Part shown: positions 6,132 through 11,274 of the stretch, piece by piece
How positions within the stretch are numbered: position 1 is the first letter of the stretch
Layout of the letters: each line of letters starts with the position of its first letter
NCBI GenBank assembly: GCA_013204195.1
Contig: JABMOJ010000301.1
Location: 1-11,274 of the forward strand
Length of the DNA: 11,274 nt
Direction: 5' to 3'
DNA from: SAR86 cluster bacterium
GTDB taxonomy: Bacteria; Pseudomonadota; Gammaproteobacteria; Pseudomonadales; Azotimanducaceae
Notes under the pieces: generated by a model
Database searches by the model: none
What the model saw: the letters and a program-made list of their open reading frames with translations, nothing else
What the model was told of the DNA's origin: nothing
Made by a program: the position numbers and the translations under genes

Positions 6132-7325
6132 CTAGTCTGGCAATCCAAGGACTCGTTTCGAGATGATATTCAGCTGCACCTCTGACGTGCCGCCCTCGAT
6201 GGAATTCGCTTTCGAGCGCAGCCAGGCTCGCGTCTGAGTCAACTCATCTTCAGCGAAGCCCTCGCCTTCCCAACCGAGCATTTGCGAACCCATGGCTCGC
6301 TGCATCAACTCGAAACGCTTAATATTCTGCTCGGTGCCATAGTACTTAAACATCGAAGACACAAAGCTCGGTGCCGTGTTGGTCTTTGATTCTTCAAAGC
6401 TACGTTTGACTGTCAGGCCAAAGGCCCGATCATTCATGGAATGATTCACCAGGTCAGTGCGCAGAGCTTGATCGGCGAGTCTGCCATCAGCCTGACCCGA
6501 CTCTCGACCGATATATTCCAGCGCAATCTCTGCCAAGGACTTGCCCCGCTGACCACCACCAGTGCCACCACCGATCATGGTCCGCTCGTACTGTAGCAAG
6601 CGTTTCGCAACTGTCCAGCCATCGTTAACAGTACCGATGAAGTTCTTTCGGGGTGCCCGCACATCCTCAAAAAAGGTTTCGCAGAATGGTGACAGACCAC
6701 TGATCAGCTTGATCGGCTTAACGGTCACACCGGGGGTCGTCATATCAAACAGGATAAACGTAATGCCATTATGCTTGGGCGCCTCTACATCGGTACGCAC
6801 CAGACAAAAGATCCAATCGGCTTTATCCGCGCCTGAAGTCCACACCTTCTGGCCGTTGATGATGTAGTCGTCACCATCGACAACCGCCTTGGTCTGCAGA
6901 CTGGCAAGATCAGATCCCGCGTTAGGTTCGCTGTAGCCTTGGCACCACCAAATCTCGCCACTGGCGATTTTCGGCAAGTGCTCGGCTCTTTGCTCGTCAC
7001 TGCCATACTCAAGCAGCGCCGGCCCGATCATGGACAAGCCCATGCCAGACAGAGCTGGGCGAGCATTAATGCGAGTCATCTCTTCTCGCAGAATTTGATT
7101 TTCTATCGGGCTGAGCCCAGCACCACCGTATTCTTTCGGCCAAGTCGGCGCCGTAAATCCCTTGGCCGCCATCAGATTGAGCCACTGGAGGGTTTCTGGG
7201 TTTTTATAGCGAGCCCGTCGACCACCACCCGACATTTCGTCCGCCGGCATAGGCGTTCGCATAGATGCAGGACAATTGGCTTCCAACCAGTCTCGAGTGT
7301 CTGTTCTGAATGAATCCGTTGTCAT
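6132..7325 (-). CDS. Acyl-CoA dehydrogenase family protein
   Basis: Flavoenzymes of this family introduce the alpha,beta double bond into acyl-CoA and pass electrons to ETF. The 397-residue protein has the family's full length. The N-terminal helical domain (1-125) includes WPKEYGGAGLSPIE (62-75). The middle beta domain has WWCQGYSEPNAGSDLASL (126-143, flavin/substrate contacts) and INGQKVWTSGA (156-166). The C-terminal helical domain ends with SIEGGTSEVQLNIISKRVLG (375-394, FAD site). The canonical base position in IYEGT is here Gly378 (IEGGT). A glutamate is present in LLQYER (Glu247), the site used by isovaleryl- and long-chain acyl-CoA dehydrogenases. ATG 7325 has an AGGGA Shine-Dalgarno six bases upstream. 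A dedicated promoter region lies before it and a stem-loop follows the stop. The substrate chain (fatty, branched or steroid side chain) cannot be decided here. Confidence 0.93.
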   Translation of the reverse strand: MTTDSFRTDTRDWLEANCPASMRTPMPADEMSGGGRRARYKNPETLQWLNLMAAKGFTAPTWPKEYGGAGLSPIENQILREEMTRINARPALSGMGLSMIGPALLEYGSDEQRAEHLPKIASGEIWWCQGYSEPNAGSDLASLQTKAVVDGDDYIINGQKVWTSGADKADWIFCLVRTDVEAPKHNGITFILFDMTTPGVTVKPIKLISGLSPFCETFFEDVRAPRKNFIGTVNDGWTVAKRLLQYERTMIGGGTGGGQRGKSLAEIALEYIGRESGQADGRLADQALRTDLVNHSMNDRAFGLTVKRSFEESKTNTAPSFVSSMFKYYGTEQNIKRFELMQRAMGSQMLGWEGEGFAEDELTQTRAWLRSKANSIEGGTSEVQLNIISKRVLGLPD

Positions 7326-7363
7326 TTAATTTCCCTGGCGTTGTCGTTATCGAAGAGAAGCCT

Positions 7364-7391
7364 CTGATCAAAGCCTATTTACCCTGATCAA
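7364..7391. repeat. Direct repeat CTGATCAA x2, 20-base period, before the acyl-CoA dehydrogenase
   Basis: CTGATCAA occurs at 7364-7371 and again at 7384-7391, exactly 20 bases apart, or about two helical turns. Each copy contains the palindrome TGATCA with a GATC site. A third GATC (7396-7399) follows 10 bases after the second. The array sits between the candidate promoter (7411-7439) and the start codon at 7325, a plausible position for a repressor operator or a methylation-sensitive switch. The regulator is unknown. Confidence 0.5.
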
Positions 7392-7410
7392 CCGCGATCC
7401 TATTGTCAAA

Positions 7411-7439
7411 AAAATACAGGCTTATCGTCACTGTGTAAA
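7411..7439 (-). promoter_or_regulatory. Candidate promoter of the acyl-CoA dehydrogenase gene
   Basis: Read on the minus strand, TTTACA (7439-7434; 5 of 6 to the -35 consensus) is followed after 17 bases by TATTTT (7416-7411; 4 of 6 to the -10 consensus). The transcript would start near 7404 with a leader of about 80 bases that includes the CTGATCAA repeats. A competing -35 (TTGACA, 7409-7404) is perfect, but its nearest AT-rich -10 (TAAATA, 7381-7376) is 22 bases away, too far for ordinary sigma70. Confidence 0.4.
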
Positions 7440-7494
7440 ATTTAACATGCACCCTGCCACCTTAACTCGCATAAAAATAGCCTTGGCAAACTAT

Positions 7495-8586
7495 TTACTG
7501 ACTCAACGTAGCTGTTGGGTACAGCTCGAACAGCGTAATCTCACTGCTAGTGCCGACCCGCATCACCGGCCCCCAAGTACCCGTCCCTTGTGAAACGTAG
7601 AGCCGAGTCTTATCTAGTTGGTACATGCCCTTTATTCGATCAAAAACTCGGTTTACGATCAAGTTAAATGGCATGATTTGGCCATTATGGGTATGCCCGC
7701 TGAGCATCAAATCAACACCTGCTGCAGCCGCTGCCTCAAGCCCCTTGGGCCGATGATAGAGCAGTAAAACAAAGGCCTGTAGATCAACATCCAACAGATC
7801 TAGCTGGCGCTTTACCTGCAGAGCATCTTCCATATCATCGATGCCTATTACCTGCAAATCATGGCGGTGATGCAAACTATCATCACGCAGGATAGTGACA
7901 CCCAGGTTGGTCAGCCGCGTAAGAATCGCCTCGAAGTCCTCATATTTTTCGTGATTTCCAGTGCAGTAGTAAATGGGCCCGACGACCGTGGTCAGGGCTT
8001 GCAAGGTGGCCTCAGTCACCCCGGGGGCGTCGATAAAATCCCCAGTAATACACAAAAAATCCGGCTCCAGCTGATTGATTTTATGTATGACTCGATCCAG
8101 AAACCCTTTGTTTCTTGAGCCTATATGCACATCCGTGATCTGGACAAATCGTACCGGCTGGCTAAGCTTGGGACTATCGAAGCGAATCGTCTTAACCTTT
8201 AAAGACATCGCATTGATCAAGCCAAGAATGCCGACAATAGCGCTGAAGCAGATAACCACAACGGCCGCATCAAACGCTGCAGCCAGATCGAGCAGGACGA
8301 CCACCTCGGCCACCAGCAGCGTCATCACCACGATGGGGCTCAGACCAAGCCAGAAATCAGCGAGCCTGCGCAGCCCTCGAGCAAAGCTCGACACTCGATG
8401 GCGCAGAAAAATTCGACTGACGACCTGACTACTGGCAAGCGGCACAAACACCAACAAGGTTGCCCACCCAGAAAGTTCTAGCCAAGCGCAGAGCCGCAGA
8501 ATAGGATAAAAAAATATCGGCACGTGTAACGCCAGGGTCACCAACAGAAAGCCACTAATCATTCTGGCACGGCCAGATCGAGACAT
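7495..8586 (-). CDS. Membrane-anchored metallophosphoesterase (YkuE/YaeI-like)
   Basis: This 363-residue protein couples an N-terminal membrane region to a calcineurin-like phosphoesterase domain. Hydrophobic helices lie at about 9-32, 40-58, 78-99 and 105-127. The catalytic domain (about 144-355) has TDVHIG (D152, H154), TGDFID (D183), GNHEKY (N211, H212), LLYHRP (H278) and SGHTHNGQ (H298, H300), a complete two-metal site. Close family members act on phosphodiester or lipid-type substrates at the membrane; the specificity here is unknown. ATG 8586 is chosen because it lies four bases after the antiporter stop. The frame stays open to a TTG at 8634, which would add 16 basic residues and overlap the antiporter by 44 bases. 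Neither start has a strong Shine-Dalgarno. It is the last gene of the TPR-antiporter-phosphoesterase unit. Confidence 0.88.
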   Translation of the reverse strand: MSRSGRARMISGFLLVTLALHVPIFFYPILRLCAWLELSGWATLLVFVPLASSQVVSRIFLRHRVSSFARGLRRLADFWLGLSPIVVMTLLVAEVVVLLDLAAAFDAAVVVICFSAIVGILGLINAMSLKVKTIRFDSPKLSQPVRFVQITDVHIGSRNKGFLDRVIHKINQLEPDFLCITGDFIDAPGVTEATLQALTTVVGPIYYCTGNHEKYEDFEAILTRLTNLGVTILRDDSLHHRHDLQVIGIDDMEDALQVKRQLDLLDVDLQAFVLLLYHRPKGLEAAAAAGVDLMLSGHTHNGQIMPFNLIVNRVFDRIKGMYQLDKTRLYVSQGTGTWGPVMRVGTSSEITLFELYPTATLSQ

Positions 8587-8590
8587 AGAC

Positions 8591-10435
8591 TCAGCCAACC
8601 GTAGTCTCCGCTTCAGTTTCTGCTTCTGGCTCAACCAAGCTAATCACTCGCCAGCCTGGCTCAGCCGTGAAATTCGGCACCTCAGTATAGATTTGTAACC
8701 GGCCTTCAGGATCGATAGCGAACAACAGCAAGTGACGCCCCGCATAGCTGGCGGCATAGGCTTCCAGGCCATACTCTGCCGTTAACAACGTTGACTTGAT
8801 CTCGGCCCTCGAGTTCAGTCTGCCAGCCAGCAAATTATAGGTGACTTTCTCACCAAACAGATGCTTACCTCGAAGCCGCGAGGCAACTTGGTGCTTGGTC
8901 TTCAGGCCATCGACGTTGATCGGCAGCTCATAAATATTTTGAGCGCCGAAAACGGGACGAAAGTTCATCGCCATCACAGCATCAAGGTTCACCCGGCCCG
9001 ACATGGTCAATAGTCGGCCTAGACCCGCAAGCTCCAGATGACGGTCGCCATGTTCAGACATCGGGTTACCATAATAGGTTTCCAAGCCTTCCATTCTCGC
9101 CAACCGAATATTTTCATAGTCGCTGTCAGCAATGACCGCTTTGATTTCAGCTGTTTGCAGCGCCTTGGCAATTCGTCGTGCCACGAGACCACCGCCGGTG
9201 ATCAGCACACCGGAAGGCGCGGGATCCCGAACGCCAAGCCAGTGCGCGACGTGTTTCGCAGACAAGCCCTGAATCACAACCGTACCCAATATAATGAAAA
9301 ACGCCAGTGGCACGAACAGGTTAGCCTCTGGCACAGCCAACGCTTCGAGACGCAAGGCAAACAGCGCCGCAACGGCCGCGCACACGATCCCCCGAGGACC
9401 AATCCACGCGATCAGTAATCGCTCTTGGACTGTTAAGCTACTACCCAGCGTCGACAACATTACTGACACCGGTCTGGCAACCAGCATCACGGTCCCAAGC
9501 AGCAACAGCGCTCCCAAGCCCACCGACATAAACGCCACCGGGTCAATCCTCGCCGCCAATAGAATAAAGAGACCACTGATCAACAGAATGCTCAGGGTCT
9601 CTTTGAAATCGAGGATATCTTCGATCTCGACATCCGGTAGATTGGCCAGCGTAATGCCAAAGATGGTGACCGCCAACAAGCCCGACTCATGGACCAATTC
9701 ATCGGCGATCACGAACACAACAAAAACCAGTAGCAGCGTCACGACGCTGCGTAAATATTCAGGAATCAAGTAATGCTTGAGTAGTTGCCCCAAGCCAAAT
9801 CCGGCGAGTAGACCTGCGACGGTGCCCACAGCAACAATTTCGCCAAAGGCCAGCGCAATACTGATAAATGCTGATTCGCCGGCGGAGGCGATATAGAAAT
9901 CAAACGCCAGCACCGCCAATAACGCGCCCAGCGGATCAATAATGATACCCTCCCAGCGCAAGACGTTAGAGATTCGCCCGTTGGGGCGCACCGTGCGCAA
10001 CATAGGGACAATCACCGTCAGGCCGGTCACGACCACCACCGCGCCGAAGAGAAACGCCAATTTTAGGTCAAACCCAATAAAATAGTGGGTGGCGATGCTC
10101 GTGATTAACCACGTCACCAGCGCGCCAATGGTCACCAAGTTGCGAACCGTTTTGCCCATCTCCTGCAGTTCACTGAAGCGCAGGGTCATGCTGCCCTCGA
10201 ACAGAATGACCGCCACAGCCAGCGACACCAAGGGGAACAGCAGATCGCCAAACAACGCATCCGGTGACAGCCAGCCCAATACCGGCCCAACAACAATGCC
10301 CGCCAGTAACAAGAATAATATGGCAGGCAAACGCAATCGCCAGGCCGCCAGTTGCGCAATAATCGCGAGTAGACTGATACCGGCTAAAAGGCCAAGCAGA
10401 CTGAAGGACAAGTGAATCTCCCGAGCAAAGCCCAT
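8591..10435 (-). CDS. CPA1-type cation/proton antiporter with RCK/TrkA-N-like C-terminus
   Basis: The 614-residue inner-membrane protein probably exchanges Na+ or K+ for H+. Residues about 5-400 contain roughly a dozen hydrophobic helices. WRLRLPAILFLLLAGIVVGP follows helix 1, and the ion-binding helix reads EGIIIDP (E162, D167), with isoleucine where many NhaP proteins have the Asn of the ND pair. IGPRGIV (R348) matches the conserved CPA1 arginine helix. Residues about 409-530 resemble a Rossmann/RCK domain: VLITGGGLVARRIAKAL (410-426), then an acidic strand end VIADSD, though the glycine motif is degenerate. The C-terminus is acidic. ATG 10435 is the first ATG. A TTG at 10411, with GGGAG six bases upstream, is a serious alternative and would remove eight residues. 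The upstream TPR gene ends 37 bases before, and the phosphoesterase follows closely. Confidence 0.9.
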   Translation of the reverse strand: MGFAREIHLSFSLLGLLAGISLLAIIAQLAAWRLRLPAILFLLLAGIVVGPVLGWLSPDALFGDLLFPLVSLAVAVILFEGSMTLRFSELQEMGKTVRNLVTIGALVTWLITSIATHYFIGFDLKLAFLFGAVVVVTGLTVIVPMLRTVRPNGRISNVLRWEGIIIDPLGALLAVLAFDFYIASAGESAFISIALAFGEIVAVGTVAGLLAGFGLGQLLKHYLIPEYLRSVVTLLLVFVVFVIADELVHESGLLAVTIFGITLANLPDVEIEDILDFKETLSILLISGLFILLAARIDPVAFMSVGLGALLLLGTVMLVARPVSVMLSTLGSSLTVQERLLIAWIGPRGIVCAAVAALFALRLEALAVPEANLFVPLAFFIILGTVVIQGLSAKHVAHWLGVRDPAPSGVLITGGGLVARRIAKALQTAEIKAVIADSDYENIRLARMEGLETYYGNPMSEHGDRHLELAGLGRLLTMSGRVNLDAVMAMNFRPVFGAQNIYELPINVDGLKTKHQVASRLRGKHLFGEKVTYNLLAGRLNSRAEIKSTLLTAEYGLEAYAASYAGRHLLLFAIDPEGRLQIYTEVPNFTAEPGWRVISLVEPEAETEAETTVG

Positions 10436-10472
10436 GAGTATAGCGCCGAGTCGGATCAATTACCGCCGCTTT

Positions 10473-11274
10473 TCATTGACTCCGGTTCTGAATCCTGGCG
10501 ATAGCGCCGTCATTCGGGTCGCTGCGATCGACTCGAAAGCGATGACTTAGCCCTGGATCGAGCGCGGCAGGGTCTGAGCCACCGAGCCGGTTGGCCCGTT
10601 GCCGCATCTGTCGTTCCTGCCGCTCGTCGCCTAGCTGGGCGTAAGTCAGCGCCAGAGCGCGGTAGAAGCTCGGGTCATCATCCTTCAGCCGAATGGCCGC
10701 TTGCAGTAATACTTCTGCCTCAAGGAACTGGCCAGCGTCAAAAAACCGGTTAGCCAACAAAAAGTGATAGTAAGGATTGCGCCGTCGATAGCGCTGCACG
10801 CGTTTGGTGATTTCTTCGGCATCATGCACACGGCCCTGAGCATCATATAGCGCGGCAAGGTTATTCAAGGCGGATAAATTTTGTTGGCTGCGCTGCAACG
10901 CATGCAAATAACTGAATTCTGCCAGCTCCAGATTACCAGCACGGCGCTGGGCAGCGCCCATATTGGTCCAGGCAGACGATGACTCGGGGCTTAGTCGAAC
11001 CGCTTGTTGGAGGTAGTGGATGGCACCCATCTGGTCGCCTTTCAACAATTGCTCAGCACCCTTATTACTGAAAAACATGGACCGTGCATCTCGATCGGCG
11101 CTAGGCACTCTATCGATCTCACCAAACATCGCATCGGGCAAGAAATCCACCACATAGCGCAGACCATTCGGCAGATGACCCGCCGCGACGACATGTTCAT
11201 AGCGGATCGTCAGGCTGCCTTTCTGACCCCAGGTGGGCCTGATATCTACCTGTTGGAAATAGGCATTAATGCCC
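10473..11274 (-). CDS. TPR-repeat protein, N-terminus beyond window edge
   Basis: The reading frame is open to the right edge, so the visible 266 residues are the C-terminal part of a longer protein. A start at the GTG of 11153 (226 residues) is therefore probably not the true one. Visible residues 1-65 (including GSLTIRYEHVVAA and LPNGLRYVVDFLPD) are not TPR. They resemble the region just after the catalytic domain in transglutaminase-like/TPR fusion proteins, a tentative recollection. From about residue 66 (FFSNKGAEQLLKGD) there are about four to five TPR units, for example AWTNMGAAQRRAGNLELAEF and ALNNLAALYDAQGRVHDAEE, ending near DERQERQMRQRA. TPRs mediate protein-protein contacts. The C-terminal about 45 residues are polar and of no recognised domain. 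It ends 37 bases before the antiporter, which argues for one operon. Confidence 0.82.
   Translation of the reverse strand, partial: GINAYFQQVDIRPTWGQKGSLTIRYEHVVAAGHLPNGLRYVVDFLPDAMFGEIDRVPSADRDARSMFFSNKGAEQLLKGDQMGAIHYLQQAVRLSPESSSAWTNMGAAQRRAGNLELAEFSYLHALQRSQQNLSALNNLAALYDAQGRVHDAEEITKRVQRYRRRNPYYHFLLANRFFDAGQFLEAEVLLQAAIRLKDDDPSFYRALALTYAQLGDERQERQMRQRANRLGGSDPAALDPGLSHRFRVDRSDPNDGAIARIQNRSQ

Noticed and set aside
5897..6166. 89-codon plus-strand frame in the spacer before the alpha/beta hydrolase
   Set aside because: Its composition is unlike a protein (runs of Arg, Ser and Pro), it has no ribosome site, and it extends into the end of the acyl-CoA dehydrogenase gene on the other strand.
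7475..7496. Possible terminator AAATAG/CTATTT after the metallophosphoesterase
   Set aside because: The six-pair stem is almost all A-T, the loop is 10 bases and the hairpin includes the stop codon. Too weak to call an intrinsic terminator.
9294..9773. 159-codon open frame on the plus strand inside the antiporter gene
   Set aside because: It is antisense to a strongly conserved membrane protein. Its Ser/Thr/Asn-rich translation is what the complement of hydrophobic codons gives, and it has no ribosome site.
1..11274. Mobile elements, CRISPR arrays, RNA genes or a defence island
   Set aside because: No transposase or integrase-like product, no regularly spaced repeats and no tRNA- or rRNA-like stretch were seen. 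All larger open regions are explained by ordinary chromosomal genes.

Overview
This window looks like ordinary chromosomal DNA from a moderately GC-rich gammaproteobacterium, probably an aerobic, lipid-using (perhaps marine) one. That assignment is inferred from three things: an E. coli-like ccmA-ccmB pair (system I cytochrome c maturation), a very E. coli-like RluA, and several fatty-acid/ester-type enzymes (crotonase family, acyl-CoA dehydrogenase, two alpha/beta hydrolases). I saw no rRNA, tRNA, CRISPR array, transposase, integrase or phage gene. Nothing here is convincing as a new defence or mobile system.

Layout. (1) 1-783, minus: start of ccmB, then ccmA, with a 4-base GTGA overlap. (2) 784-1015: divergent spacer with a good sigma70-type promoter for the plus-strand crotonase-family gene at 1016-1735. 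(3) 1732-2406, minus: rluA, which meets the crotonase gene tail to tail. Both stop codons are read from the same TTAA. (4) 2515-4978, plus: a two-gene unit with an 8-base overlap, made of an alpha/beta hydrolase with an unassigned N-terminal half and an exported 5'-nucleotidase-family phosphoesterase. (5) 5006-5884, minus: a second alpha/beta hydrolase. (6) 5885-6131: spacer with a TATAAT box, a short coding-like open stretch and a GC-rich stem-loop. (7) 6132-7325, minus: acyl-CoA dehydrogenase with its own promoter region, which carries a direct repeat and clustered GATC sites. (8) 7495-11274, minus: a probable three-gene operon of a TPR protein (cut by the window edge), a CPA1-type cation/proton antiporter with a Rossmann/RCK-like C-terminus, and a membrane-anchored metallophosphoesterase.

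How they work together. CcmA and CcmB form the ABC module of haem delivery to apocytochromes c. The crotonase-family enzyme and the acyl-CoA dehydrogenase both fit beta-oxidation or catabolism of acyl-CoAs, but they are not in one operon. The hydrolase-nucleotidase pair is translationally coupled, yet its substrates cannot be read from sequence. The TPR-antiporter-phosphoesterase operon suggests an envelope or ion-homeostasis role, which is inference from gene order. The items most worth following up are the uncharacterised hydrolase N-terminus, the repeat/GATC array before the acyl-CoA dehydrogenase, and the C9 tract at the start of rluA.
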